Positions 43,802 to 55,065 are shown, numbered from the stretch's first letter. The stretch is DNA of 64,000 bases from Microbispora hainanensis (GCF_006874475.1 NZ_VIRM01000001.1:186001-250000); one strand, 5' to 3'. Program-made: numbers and translations. The notes: a model not told the origin generated them from the letters alone.

Positions 43802-44659
43802 GTGCCCGAGCACGGCAGTCCCACCGTCCGCCGCCGTCGGCTGGGGCAGGAACTGCGCCGCTTACGCGAGCGCGCCGATCTGACGGGCGACCAGGTGGCC
43901 GCCCGGCTCGGCTGGTCGGCGGCGAAGATCAGCAGAATCGAGACGGCGCGCACCTCGCCTCGCACAAGCGATGTTGAGGCACTTCTGGTGATCTACATGG
44001 TAGATTCCCGCCAACGCCAAGAGCTGCTCGCCCTGCACCGGGACGCGACCCGGAAGGGCTGGTGGGAGGATTACCGCGACTCCCTGCCCAAGGAATACAC
44101 GACGTTCCTGGGCCTGGAGGCCGAAGCCACGGCGGCACGCGACTGGGAACCCCAGGTAGTGCCGGGTCTGTTCCAGACAGAGGCATACGTCCGGGCCATG
44201 ATGGAGAGCGGACAACGGAGCACCCTTGAGCTGCCGGGCGGCGTCCGCAGCCGGATCGAGGTCCGGATGGCGCGCCAGCAGGCGGTTCTCAGGGCGGAGA
44301 GCCCGCTGGACATCTCGGCCGTTCTGGAGGAGTCGGTCCTGCTGCGCCGGTTCGGCGACCACGAGGTGATGCGGGAACAGCTCAGACGGTTGATCGAGGT
44401 GTCGGAGCTGCCGAACGTCGAGTTGCGGATCCTGCCGCTCGACGCGGACCACCCGATCAACACCGGGGCGTTCAGTCACCTCAAGGTGCCCGACTTCCAT
44501 GACGTCGTGTACCTGGAGGCGCTCCTGGGCGGCCGTCTGGTCGAGGACGAGGCGATCGTCTACCGGTACGAGGTGGCATTCGACTACCTGGAGACGAAGG
44601 CGCTCGACGTGGACGACTCCCGCCGGTTCTTGGAGAAAACTGTCCGTCACTGGCGTTAG
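43802..44659 (+). CDS. XRE regulator with DUF5753
   Basis: A 285-residue regulator. The helix-turn-helix (about 15-70) reads LGQELRRLRERADLTGDQVA then ARLGWSAAKISRIETAR. The DUF5753 domain follows with YTTFLGLEAEATAARDWEPQ and PGLFQTEAYVRAMM. Such proteins pair with a DUF397 gene directly downstream in actinomycetes, where they influence development and antibiotic production. AAGGAGG precedes GTG 43802. The DUF397 gene follows 56 bp later. Confidence 0.9.
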   Translation: MPEHGSPTVRRRRLGQELRRLRERADLTGDQVAARLGWSAAKISRIETARTSPRTSDVEALLVIYMVDSRQRQELLALHRDATRKGWWEDYRDSLPKEYTTFLGLEAEATAARDWEPQVVPGLFQTEAYVRAMMESGQRSTLELPGGVRSRIEVRMARQQAVLRAESPLDISAVLEESVLLRRFGDHEVMREQLRRLIEVSELPNVELRILPLDADHPINTGAFSHLKVPDFHDVVYLEALLGGRLVEDEAIVYRYEVAFDYLETKALDVDDSRRFLEKTVRHWR

Positions 44660-44715
44660 CCAGCTCTAGACCGCCCCGGGAACCCGCGCGACATGATTTC
44701 CGGGGGGAGAGAACA

Positions 44716-44928
44716 TTGTCCATGAACTCGATTGACCTGTCCGGCGCCGTCTGGTGGAAGAGCAGCCGGAGTGCCAACAACTGCGCCTGTGTGGAAGTGG
44801 CCGTACTGCCCGGCGGGCATGTGGGCGTGCGCGACAGCAAGAACCAGGACGGCCCCGCCCTCGTGTTCACCTCGGCGGAATGGGACGCGTTCATCGGCGG
44901 CGTGAAGGACGGCGAGTTCGACCTTTAA
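44716..44928 (+). CDS. DUF397 protein
   Basis: A 70-residue protein with the DUF397 signature: VWWKSSRSANNCACVEVAVL, VGVRDSKNQDGPALVFTSAE and WDAFIGGVKDGEFD. DUF397 proteins are encoded beside XRE/DUF5753 regulators and probably act with them as a toxin-antitoxin-like or regulator-partner pair. GGGGGGAGAG fits TTG 44716; ATG 44722 would leave long spacing. Confidence 0.88.
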   Translation: MSMNSIDLSGAVWWKSSRSANNCACVEVAVLPGGHVGVRDSKNQDGPALVFTSAEWDAFIGGVKDGEFDL

Positions 44929-44972
44929 ACGAGCCCGGCCTTTCGGCGGCTTCGGCTTCTCGGCGGCTTCGG

Positions 44973-45023
44973 CCTTTCAGTGACGTCGGCCATTCAGTGA
45001 CGTCGGCCTTTCAGTGACGTCGG
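44973..45023. repeat. 17-bp tandem repeat, three copies
   Basis: cctttcagtgacgtcgg occurs at 44973-44989, 44990-45006 (one change) and 45007-45023, after a looser gcggcttcgg repeat. It lies between the DUF397 stop and the katA terminator. Confidence 0.9.
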
Positions 45024-45056
45024 CTTTTCCAACGACGCCGGCCGGTCGCGGACGCG

Positions 45057-45094
45057 CGTACGGCCCGCGCCCGGTAAGGGGCGCGAGCCGTACG
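45057..45094 (-). terminator. Terminator of the fur-katA operon
   Basis: A 16-bp stem with one internal mismatch (45057-45072 with 45079-45094) lies 14 bp past the katA stop. Confidence 0.7.
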
Positions 45095-45108
45095 TGAGGG
45101 GAAGGGGG

Positions 45109-46557
45109 TCAGGCGACGCCGAGCCCCTGCGCGACGCGCTGGCCGAGGTCCTTGTGGACGTTGGCCCAGTAGCCGGCCACGCGCTTCTTCATGTCGGCGG
45201 TGACCTCGGGAGCCGAGGCGTGGCCGAGGATGTTGCTCACCATGTGGTCGCGGTCGACGTCCGAGAGCACGTTCTCCCACAGCGCGCGGGGCTGGACGAA
45301 GTCGTCGTCCTCGCGGTGCCTGACGTGGGCGCTCCGGATGATCTCACCGGCGACCCGGTAGTTCTCGCCCTCGTAGAGCGACGGGTCGGCGGCGGGGCCG
45401 TTGACGCTGTTCGGCGCGTAGACCGGGTCGCCCGGGTTGCGGTAGCGCATGTGACCGTCGCGGTTGTAGCTGTGCACGGGCACCTTCGGCGCGTTGACCG
45501 GAAGCTGCAGGTAGTTCGGCCCGATGCGGTAGCGGTGGGCGTCCGGGTAGGAGAACAGCCGGCCCTGGAGCATCCTGTCCGGGGAGGGACCGATGCCCGG
45601 CACCAGGTTCGCCGGCTCGAAGCCCGCCTGCTCGACCTCGGCGAAGTAGTTCTCCGGGTTGCGGTTCAGCACGAACCGCCCGATGGTGATCTCCGGGTAG
45701 TCGGAGTGCGGCCAGACCTTGGTGAGGTCGAACGGGTTGAACCGGTAGTCCGCGGCGTCCTCGAACGGCATGATCTGGACGTTGACCGTCCACGCGGGGT
45801 GGTCGCCGTTCCTGATGGCGGTGTGCAGGTCGCGGAGGTGGAAGTCCGGGTCCTCCGCCACCAGCGCCCTGGCCTCGGCGTCGGTGAGGTTCTCGATGCC
45901 CTGCTCGGTCTTGAAGTGATACTTCACCCAGAACTTCTCGCCGACGGCGTTGTACCAGAGGAAGGTGTGCGACCCGAAGCCGTGCATGTGCCGCCAGCTG
46001 AGTGGCGTGCCGCGGTCGGTCATGAGGAACGACACCTGGTGGGCCGATTCGGGGGACAGCGTCCAGAAGTCCCACTGCATGTTGTTGTCGCGCGTGTGGG
46101 TGTCGGCGCGGCGCTTCTGCGAGTGGATGAAGTCGGAGAACTTCGAGGGGTCGCGGATGAAGAAGATCGGCGTGTTGTTGCCGACGATGTCGTAGTTGCC
46201 GTCCTCCGTGTAGAACTTGATCGCGAAGCCGCGGGGGTCGCGCACGGTGTCGGCGCTGCCCAGCTCGCCGGCGACGGTCGAGAAGCGCAGGAAGAGCTCG
46301 GTTTCCTTGCCCTTCTGAAACAGCGAGGCCTTGGTGTACTGGCTGACGTCCTCCGTGATCCGCAGCACGCCGTACGCGCCGCCACCCTTGGCGTGCACCA
46401 CGCGCTCGGGGACCCGCTCCCGGTTGAAGTGGGCCATCTTCTGGATCAGGTAGTGGTCCTGCAGCAGCAGCGGGCCGTTGGGACCGACGGACAGCGAGAA
46501 CTCGTCGCTGGGAGCGGGGATCCCGGCGTCGGTGGTGGTGATGGGCCTGTCGGTCAT
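45109..46557 (-). CDS. katA: Small-subunit haem catalase
   Basis: A 482-residue clade-3 catalase that breaks down hydrogen peroxide. Distal H55 in RVVHAKG, N128 in VGNNTP and proximal haem ligand Y337 in LFSYPDAHRYR are all intact. GGAGGA lies 8 bp before ATG 46557. It is the second gene of a fur-katA operon; the operator is upstream of fur. Peroxide induction through the Fur-type regulator is expected. Confidence 0.95.
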   Translation of the reverse strand: MTDRPITTTDAGIPAPSDEFSLSVGPNGPLLLQDHYLIQKMAHFNRERVPERVVHAKGGGAYGVLRITEDVSQYTKASLFQKGKETELFLRFSTVAGELGSADTVRDPRGFAIKFYTEDGNYDIVGNNTPIFFIRDPSKFSDFIHSQKRRADTHTRDNNMQWDFWTLSPESAHQVSFLMTDRGTPLSWRHMHGFGSHTFLWYNAVGEKFWVKYHFKTEQGIENLTDAEARALVAEDPDFHLRDLHTAIRNGDHPAWTVNVQIMPFEDAADYRFNPFDLTKVWPHSDYPEITIGRFVLNRNPENYFAEVEQAGFEPANLVPGIGPSPDRMLQGRLFSYPDAHRYRIGPNYLQLPVNAPKVPVHSYNRDGHMRYRNPGDPVYAPNSVNGPAADPSLYEGENYRVAGEIIRSAHVRHREDDDFVQPRALWENVLSDVDRDHMVSNILGHASAPEVTADMKKRVAGYWANVHKDLGQRVAQGLGVA

Positions 46558-46666
46558 GTGGCTGTCCTCCGGGGTCACTCCATGGATCTACGTGCGAAAA
46601 GCGACGGAAAGCGGGTGCGCGGCGCTCGCTTCCAGGTGCTCGGGTGCTCGGGTGGTGCTCGGGTGC

Positions 46667-47119
46667 TCAGTCCCGGGCGGGGCAGGGCGGGGCGCTGCCG
46701 GTCTCGGCCCGGCACCGGGGGCACAGGCCCCAGTAGATGACGTCCGCCTCGTCCACCAGGTATCCGGCGTCCGACGCCGGATCCAGGCAGGGCGCGTGCC
46801 CCACCGCGCAGTCGACGTCCGTGATTCGTCCGCAGGTGCGGCAGACGAGATGGTGGTGGTTGTCTCCCACCCGCGTCTCGTACCGCGTCGGGCTGCCCGC
46901 GGGCTCGATGCGGCGCAGCAGTCCGCCGCAGTGCAACGCGTTCAGCGAGTCGTAGACGGCCTGCAGGGACACCTGGCCGACCCGATCGCACACCCCGCGG
47001 TGGATGGCTTCCACGTCGAGGTGGTCGCCCCCGCTCACGGTCTGCAGGATCGCCAGCCGGGCCGCGGTCACCCGAAGTCCGGCTTGGCGAAGGCGCCCGG
47101 CGTCGTCCACAGCTCCCAC
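46667..47119 (-). CDS. Fur-family peroxide regulator (CatR/FurA type)
   Basis: A 150-residue Fur protein. The winged helix has RVTAARLAILQTVSGGDHLD and VSLQAVYDSLNAL. Metal-binding text includes NHHHLVCRTCGRI and a C-terminal CPRCRA. Its place upstream of catalase is like catR-catA in Streptomyces and furA-katG in mycobacteria. These proteins repress themselves and the catalase and let go on peroxide oxidation. GTG 47119 lies 11 bp downstream of a palindromic operator. Confidence 0.9.
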   Translation of the reverse strand: MGAVDDAGRLRQAGLRVTAARLAILQTVSGGDHLDVEAIHRGVCDRVGQVSLQAVYDSLNALHCGGLLRRIEPAGSPTRYETRVGDNHHHLVCRTCGRITDVDCAVGHAPCLDPASDAGYLVDEADVIYWGLCPRCRAETGSAPPCPARD

Positions 47120-47130
47120 GTTATCAGCAC

Positions 47131-47147
47131 ACTTGAATGATTCAAGT
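47131..47147 (-). promoter_or_regulatory. Fur/CatR-type operator
   Basis: acttgaatgattcaagt is a perfect palindrome (8-bp arms, central g), AT-rich against its surroundings, 11 bp upstream of the fur start. It resembles mycobacterial FurA and Streptomyces CatR boxes. Confidence 0.8.
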
Positions 47148-47227
47148 AAAGGAACTCTCCCAGTTATTTGCCCGTGGATCTCCCACAGGCTCCCGGATGA
47201 CGGTGGGAGATGGCATGCTCGGGTGCC

Positions 47228-48319
47228 GTGAGACGTCAGCCCCTCGCCCTGCCCCTGTTCGCCCTCCTCGCGGTCCCCCTCCTCGTCGCGGGGTGCAGCC
47301 CGGCCGAGAGCGAGCCCGTCCCCGGCGCGTCACCACTGGAGGTCAAGACGGCGACGCCGCCGCCTCCCAAGCCGCAGCGGCGCCCCTTCACGATCTCCTT
47401 CGCCGGTGACGTGCACTTCGAGGGCGTCCTGCGCAACCGGCTCGACGCCGACCCGCGTACGGCGCTCGGCCCGATCGCCGCCGTCCTGCGCAAATCCAAC
47501 CTCACCGCGCTCAACCTCGAGACGGCCATCACCACGGCCGGCACGCCCGCGCCGGGCAAGCAGTTCACCTTCCGTGCCCCGGCCACGGCGTTCACGGCGC
47601 TCAAGGCCGCCGGGGTGGACGTCGTCACGATGGCCAACAACCACGGCATGGACTACATGGAGAGCGGCCTGCGGGACACCCTCGCCGCGATCAGGTCCTC
47701 GAAGTTCCCCGTCATCGGCATCGGCGCGAACGAGACCGCGGCATACCGGCCCTATCGCAGGACGGTCAACGGCAACCGGGTGTCGATCATCGGCGCGACC
47801 CAGGTGCTCGACGCGCAGTTCATCCAGTCGTGGACCGCCTCCGGCGACAAGGCCGGGCTCGCGTCCGCGAAGAACGAGCCCCGCCTGCTGCGTGCCGTAC
47901 GGCAGGCCCGCAAGAACTCCGACACCGTCATCGTGTTCCTGCACTGGGGCACCGAGCTGGTCAAGTGCCCGACGCCGGTGCAGCGCGGCCTGGCGGACAA
48001 GCTGGTGGCCGCGGGCGCCGACGTGATCGTCGGCAGCCACGCGCACATCCTGCTGGGCGGCGGTTACTCCGGTCAGTCGTACGTCCATTACGGCCTGGGC
48101 AACTTCGCCTTCTACAACTGGGGCCCGGAGACCGGGACGACCGGGGTGCTCACTTTGACGATCAACGGCAGGAAGGTGCTCAAGGACCAGTGGACCCCCG
48201 CCCGGATCAACGGCGGCGTGCCGATTCCCGTCACGGGCGGGGCCAGGCAGCAGGCGCTCGGCGCGTACCGGGCACTGCGCGGCTGCACCGGCCTGTCGGC
48301 CGCACCCGCGGACTCCTGA
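47228..48319 (+). CDS. CapA-family lipoprotein (poly-gamma-glutamate synthesis-type phosphoesterase)
   Basis: A 363-residue lipoprotein. The signal peptide ends in lipobox VAGC. The PGA_cap metallophosphatase-like domain follows, with FAGDVHFE, ALNLETAIT, MANNHGMDYMESG and VGSHAHILLGG. CapA in Bacillus takes part in poly-gamma-glutamate export, but there are no capB/capC genes here, so a cell-envelope phosphoesterase role is possible. GTG 47228 was preferred because it begins the signal peptide; ATG 47210 is also in frame. It diverges from fur. Confidence 0.82.
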   Translation: MRRQPLALPLFALLAVPLLVAGCSPAESEPVPGASPLEVKTATPPPPKPQRRPFTISFAGDVHFEGVLRNRLDADPRTALGPIAAVLRKSNLTALNLETAITTAGTPAPGKQFTFRAPATAFTALKAAGVDVVTMANNHGMDYMESGLRDTLAAIRSSKFPVIGIGANETAAYRPYRRTVNGNRVSIIGATQVLDAQFIQSWTASGDKAGLASAKNEPRLLRAVRQARKNSDTVIVFLHWGTELVKCPTPVQRGLADKLVAAGADVIVGSHAHILLGGGYSGQSYVHYGLGNFAFYNWGPETGTTGVLTLTINGRKVLKDQWTPARINGGVPIPVTGGARQQALGAYRALRGCTGLSAAPADS

Positions 48320-48519
48320 CGACGCGGCTACAGGATTCTTGCCGCAATTCAGACGACTGGTCGGTAAGCGCTGACCACGGCGCGTGAAACAGGCAAGATG
48401 GGTGAGTGTCCAGCCGGTACGTGAGGGAAGCAGGCGGTCCCGCCTTGGCCGTCGAGCAGTGTGCTGCCGTTGAGACCTGTGGTGCCGCCGAGAAACGGGG
48501 CCGTGGGAGTGGTGAGGGG

Positions 48520-49170
48520 ATGTCGCCGCGCGCGTCGCATCCCGGTGAGCCGCTGCGGCGGCGTCCTTCGCAGCGCCGCAGCGCCCGCCGAGTCGAGCGG
48601 ATGCTCGACGCCTGCGCCGAGCTGCTCGACGAAGGCGGGTATGACGCGCTGACGACCACCCGGGTGGCCGAGCGGGCCGGAGTGGCGATCGGCTCGGTCT
48701 ACCAGTTCTTCCCCGACAAGCGGGCGCTCAGCCAGGCCCTGACGCGGCGCAACGTCGAGCTGTTCGTCGCGCGGGTCGGGCGTCGCTTCATGATGGAGGA
48801 CTACACCGGCTGGTGGGACGCCGTCGACGCCATCATCGACGAGTACGTCGAGATGCACCGCAGCGTGCCCGGGTTCCGCTCGCTGCACTTCGGCGAGGTC
48901 TTCGACCTCGACCTCCTCGACTCCGTGTCCGACAACAACACCGTGATCGCCGGACGGCTGCGCGCGTTGCTGTTCGCCGAATTCGGACTGGCAGACAGTG
49001 AGGATTTGGATCGTGCCATTCTCGTCGCCGTCGAGGCCGGGGACGCGGTGCTGAAGCTCGCCTTCCGGCACCAACCGCACGGCGACCCCGGAATCGTGGC
49101 CGAGGCCAAGCAACTCGTCCGCGGGTATCTGTCCCGCCAGCTCGCCTCCGCCGTCTCGCGGCAGGTGTGA
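48520..49170 (+). CDS. TetR-family regulator
   Basis: A 216-residue repressor with helix-turn-helix YDALTTTRVAERAGVAIGSV then YQFFPDKRALSQAL (about 35-80). A helical ligand domain follows with SLHFGEVFDLDLLDSVSDNN. ATG 48520 has GAGGGG directly upstream; longer in-frame starts to 48406 are less likely. No obvious target operon is adjacent, so the regulon is unknown. Confidence 0.85.
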   Translation: MSPRASHPGEPLRRRPSQRRSARRVERMLDACAELLDEGGYDALTTTRVAERAGVAIGSVYQFFPDKRALSQALTRRNVELFVARVGRRFMMEDYTGWWDAVDAIIDEYVEMHRSVPGFRSLHFGEVFDLDLLDSVSDNNTVIAGRLRALLFAEFGLADSEDLDRAILVAVEAGDAVLKLAFRHQPHGDPGIVAEAKQLVRGYLSRQLASAVSRQV

Positions 49171-49199
49171 CGACGCGCGTCCTCGCGCCGCGGGGCGTC

Positions 49200-49595
49200 T
49201 CACTCGTGGGGGCGGTGCGGATCCTCCGGCGCGTGGGGGCCGGGTATGGCGTGGGGGACGCCGATCGTGGGCCACAGCCCCGGCGCGGTGCCCGGGACGT
49301 AGGCGGTGTTCTGCCACGACCTGGTTCGGGTGCGCGGCGGTATCGTCAGCTGCCGCGTGTCGTCCTCGTCCGTCAGGCGCGGTTGCTTCTTCCCGGCCGC
49401 GTCGTCGCGGCATCGCAGGCTCGCCGCCGGCTCGACCCTCAGCTCCATCATCTGCAGCTTCGCCTGCAGCCGGGCCAGTTCGGCGCGGGCCTGGTCGAGG
49501 GCCTCGTATTGGGCCGTGACGAAGCCGGCGAAACCCGGAACCAGGGCGGCGAGCACCGTTGTGGAGGCGAGAGTCAATATCACCCGCTTGGACAT
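49200..49595 (-). CDS. Small membrane-anchored coiled-coil protein
   Basis: A 131-residue protein. One N-terminal helix (VILTLASTTVLAALVPGFAG) is followed by a coiled-coil stretch (EALDQARAELARLQAKLQMM) and a Pro/His-rich tail. I do not recognise a family. GAGGAGCG precedes ATG 49595. It diverges from the TPR-like gene. Confidence 0.55.
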   Translation of the reverse strand: MSKRVILTLASTTVLAALVPGFAGFVTAQYEALDQARAELARLQAKLQMMELRVEPAASLRCRDDAAGKKQPRLTDEDDTRQLTIPPRTRTRSWQNTAYVPGTAPGLWPTIGVPHAIPGPHAPEDPHRPHE

Positions 49596-49745
49596 GCTGT
49601 AACGCTCCTCGCCGAGCTTCGATTGGCACAGGCATGGAGCGATATGCCCGACTATCTGCCAGGAAAAGCGGATAGTAGTCAAACGTGTACTAATCGTTGC
49701 TTCGGCAATGCCTGGTGTTGTCCTGCGAAAGCAGGCCGGGATCGG

Positions 49746-49751
49746 TAGCCT
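49746..49751 (+). promoter_or_regulatory. -10 element of a leaderless promoter
   Basis: TAGCCT ends 7 nt before GTG 49759. Confidence 0.55.
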
Positions 49752-49758
49752 CGGCTCT

Positions 49759-50298
49759 GTGGCACATGTGACAAATGAGCAGGTGGACCGACTGCTCGAA
49801 CAGGCTCTGCTGCTCGATGACCACGGTGCCCTCGCCCGCCGCCTCGACGCGCTGGCCCAGGGGTACGAGTCGGGAGAGATGTCCAGGGCGGCGATCCTTG
49901 TGCTCGCCGCGGAGGAGTGGCGCTCGGCCGGTCAGCCCGCGACCGCTCTCGACCGTTACCAGAGCGCTGCGGAGGACGGCGGGGAGGTGCCGGTGGACCC
50001 GCGGGCGGGAATCGCCGACACGTTGTTCGAGCTCGACCGGCCCGCGGAGGCCAGGGCGGTGATCGCCGCGGTCAGGTCGGGGGACTGGAACCCGGCCACC
50101 GCGCTGACCATCGCCGAGACGCTCATGGCGTACGGCGATCTCGACGCGGCGCACGAGTGGGCCACCGACGGCATCCGCGCGTGCGGCACGACGGGGTCGG
50201 GCATCCGCGACTCGCTGCTGCGCACCCGCTATCGCATCCGGGTCGATCTCGGCCTGCCCGAGGACGACCTCGACGCCCTTCTCGACGTCTCCCGCTGA
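49759..50298 (+). CDS. TPR-like helical protein of unknown function
   Basis: A 179-residue all-helical protein with tetratricopeptide-like repeats (AILVLAAEEWRSAGQPATAL then DRYQSAAEDGG; GIADTLFELDRPAEARAVIA; IAETLMAYGDLDAAHEWATD). It probably mediates protein contacts in the cytoplasm. The GTG start fits a leaderless promoter. A strong hairpin ends the transcript. Confidence 0.7.
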   Translation: MAHVTNEQVDRLLEQALLLDDHGALARRLDALAQGYESGEMSRAAILVLAAEEWRSAGQPATALDRYQSAAEDGGEVPVDPRAGIADTLFELDRPAEARAVIAAVRSGDWNPATALTIAETLMAYGDLDAAHEWATDGIRACGTTGSGIRDSLLRTRYRIRVDLGLPEDDLDALLDVSR

Positions 50299-50310
50299 GC
50301 CCTCTCGCTC

Positions 50311-50366
50311 CCCAGCTCCCGGCCCCCAGCTCCCGGCCCCCAGCTCCCGGCCCTGAGCTCCCGGCC
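50311..50366. repeat. 14-bp tandem repeat, four copies
   Basis: cccagctcccggcc at 50311-50324, 50325-50338 and 50339-50352 (exact) and 50353-50366 (two changes), with a decayed fifth copy after. Confidence 0.92.
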
Positions 50367-50621
50367 TCCGGCTCCGGGGCAGGTGAATCCGGGCATGTGA
50401 AAAGGGGCCGTGCGTCACGGCCCCTTGGTCACGGCGTCTGCGGTCGCAGCGTCTTCGTTTCGGTGTCTTTTTCGGTGTCTTCGGTTTCAGCGTCCGCGCT
50501 TGCGCGGTCTTGGGTCGCGCGGTCTTGGGTCCTTCGGCCGAGCGGTCGTGGGGTGCGCGGTGTCTTGGGTTGCGCAGTCCTCGCCGCACGACCGCCGTCC
50601 TTGCGCGTCGTACGGCGAGGG
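50367..50621. other. Intergenic region with low-complexity ggtctt repeats
   Basis: Between the hairpin at 50402-50426 and the next stop there are degenerate units of the type gcggtcttgggt (about 50450-50580). No gene is seen. Confidence 0.5.
50402..50426 (+). terminator. Terminator hairpin
   Basis: A perfect 11-bp stem aaggggccgtg/cacggcccctt with a 3-nt loop lies about 100 bp past the TPR-like gene. Confidence 0.75.
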
Positions 50622-52001
50622 CTACGGCAGGAGCTTCTTGCCCGTGGTGGCGGCGAAATCGGTCACCGCGCGCGTGCCCGTCACCTTGGTGAGGGCGGCC
50701 GGGGCGGTGATGTCACGGTTCGGCTGGTGCGAGGCCGCCCGGGGGTACTCGCGCGGCCGCAGCCGCGGCACGTGCCGGCCGTCCGCGATGTCGGGCTCCA
50801 CGCCCACGGCGGTCCCCCGCCCGCGCGCGGCGTCGTTCCGCTGACGCTTGTCCTTGGCCCCCTTCACGCGCTCGCCCTCGGCCAGGGCGGTGTTGCGCGT
50901 GCCGGGCATGGGCCGCCCGGCCTGACCCGCCTGGTTGGCGGCCTGGGCGGGAGCGGCGGCGCCGGGCTGCTTGCGGGGGTGGTGCGCCTTGCGGTGGCGG
51001 CGGTCCTTCACCGGGAAGGTCTTGGTGCTCTGCTCCTGGCTCGAGGCGCCGCTCTGCGAGCTGGTGCTGTGGGACACGCCCTGGGGTGCGAGACCGCCCT
51101 GTGAGCCCTGCGCGCCCTGGTCGCGCCCCTCCGGCCCCTGGCCCGGCTTCTGGGTCCCGGGCTTCTGCGCTCCGGGCTTCTGGGTCCCCGGCTGCTGTGT
51201 TCCCGGCTGCTGTGTTCCCGGCTGCTGTGTTCTCGGCTGCTGGGGCGCCGAGCCGCGGGAGGCGGCGCCCGCCGGCTGGTCCTGCGGCTTGGGATTGCGG
51301 TGGCCCTTCTTCGGATGTCCCTGCGCGACGGGGTGCTCCCGCTCCCGGGCGGCCGGCGCGGTCCGCAGCGCCTGCCGCGCGCAGCCGTTCGCCGCGCTGG
51401 GCTTGGCGGGGGCGGCGGCGAGGAGGGGCACGGCGCTCCTGGCCGGGAACAGGGTCTTGGCGTCGGCCGCAGGCACGGCGGCGGTGCGGCGGTCGGCGAC
51501 GGCCGAGGCGCCGGCCACGGCGCCGTGCACCGGTGCGGTGACCGCCTTCGCGGGCGCCGAGAGGGTGGTGGCGTCGGTGGGAAGCGTCTTCGCGGCACTC
51601 GCCGGTGCGGGCAGTGCCGACGTGGCGCCGGACGCCGTGCCCGGCAGCGAACGGGGGCCGGGCACAGCCGGCAGCGCCGCGGGCGCCGGGAGGGTCTTGG
51701 CAACCGTGGCGGAGCCGGTGGGGAGCGCGTTGTGCCCCTGCCCGGCCGCCGCCCCGGCCGCGTCGGCGATGCTCAGCACGCCCGCCGCCGGAAGGGTGGT
51801 CAGTCCGCCCGTGAGGTCGGGGCCGGTGACGTCATGGCCGGTGACGCCGCCTGCCGTGATGTTGTGGCTCTGGGCCCGGCAGGCGTCGGCGAGCGCGCCG
51901 TCCTTCGCCATCGCCGGGCCCCCGGCGAACCAGCTCACTCCGGCAGTGACCGCCGCAAGCGCGACGCACCGCCCTCGAATACTTCGTGATGTCCTGGACA
52001 T
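50622..52001 (-). CDS. Secreted Pro/Gln/Thr-repeat protein
   Basis: A 459-residue secreted protein. The signal peptide (about 1-32) ends GGPAMA. An Ala/Pro-rich region (60-200) is followed by TQQPG/TQKPG pentapeptide repeats (about 255-290) and a basic Lys/Arg/His tail. The repeats come from 15-bp tandem DNA units near 51146-51240. No enzymatic domain is seen; a wall-spanning or adhesive surface role is plausible. It lies downstream of clpB in the same direction, separated by 97 bp. Confidence 0.65.
   Translation of the reverse strand: MSRTSRSIRGRCVALAAVTAGVSWFAGGPAMAKDGALADACRAQSHNITAGGVTGHDVTGPDLTGGLTTLPAAGVLSIADAAGAAAGQGHNALPTGSATVAKTLPAPAALPAVPGPRSLPGTASGATSALPAPASAAKTLPTDATTLSAPAKAVTAPVHGAVAGASAVADRRTAAVPAADAKTLFPARSAVPLLAAAPAKPSAANGCARQALRTAPAAREREHPVAQGHPKKGHRNPKPQDQPAGAASRGSAPQQPRTQQPGTQQPGTQQPGTQKPGAQKPGTQKPGQGPEGRDQGAQGSQGGLAPQGVSHSTSSQSGASSQEQSTKTFPVKDRRHRKAHHPRKQPGAAAPAQAANQAGQAGRPMPGTRNTALAEGERVKGAKDKRQRNDAARGRGTAVGVEPDIADGRHVPRLRPREYPRAASHQPNRDITAPAALTKVTGTRAVTDFAATTGKKLLP
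51146..51240 (-). repeat. 15-bp coding repeats in the secreted protein
   Basis: gctgctgtgttcccg-type units are tandem (clearest at 51191-51205, 51206-51220, 51221-51235), with cttctgggtcccggg variants to the left. They encode T-Q-Q/K-P-G pentapeptides. Confidence 0.85.
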
Positions 52002-52098
52002 CCACGTCCCCCTGATCGCGTACGGTAGTCCGACGAACGCCGAACGTAGCAGCGAGGGGATAGGGCGGGGCGCGCTTGCCTCAATGGTGGGAAAGACC

Positions 52099-54690
<2,592 letters not shown>

Positions 54691-54713
54691 ATGTGAATGC
54701 CTCGTTTCGCCGG

Positions 54714-55061
54714 TCAGGCCGGTGGCAGTTCGTAGCGGACCAGTGCCCGCAGCATGGTGAGCTCACCCCTGAGCCGGGTGACCTCCTCGCGCAGGTGCAT
54801 GTTCTCGGTTTCGAGTTCGAGGATGCGTTTGATGCCGGCGAGGTTGATGCCGTGCTCCTGGGAGAGCCGCTGGACCTCGCGCAGAAGCACGATGTCCCGT
54901 GTGGAATACAGCCGTCCCCGCCCCGCCGTACGGCCGGGGCTCACGAGCCCGAGCCGGTCGTACTGGCGGAGCGTCTGGGGGTGCAGCCCCGACAGCTGGG
55001 CGGCTACGGAGATCACGTAGACGGGGGTGTCATCGGAGATGTCGAAAAACCTGGCATCCAT
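54714..55061 (-). CDS. hspR: MerR-type heat-shock repressor HspR
   Basis: A 115-residue MerR-like repressor. The helix-turn-helix reads [20 protein letters not shown] then [15 protein letters not shown]. The C-terminal coiled coil ([20 protein letters not shown]) mediates dimerisation. HspR represses the dnaK operon by binding HAIR boxes and uses DnaK as co-repressor. It starts 4 bp after dnaJ. Two HAIR-like boxes lie at the dnaK promoter. Confidence 0.93.
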   Translation of the reverse strand: MDARFFDISDDTPVYVISVAAQLSGLHPQTLRQYDRLGLVSPGRTAGRGRLYSTRDIVLLREVQRLSQEHGINLAGIKRILELETENMHLREEVTRLRGELTMLRALVRYELPPA

Positions 55062-55065
55062 CGGC

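Noticed and set aside
45094-46740. A 548-codon frame antisense to katA
   Set aside because: It mirrors the catalase codons and has no independent signals.
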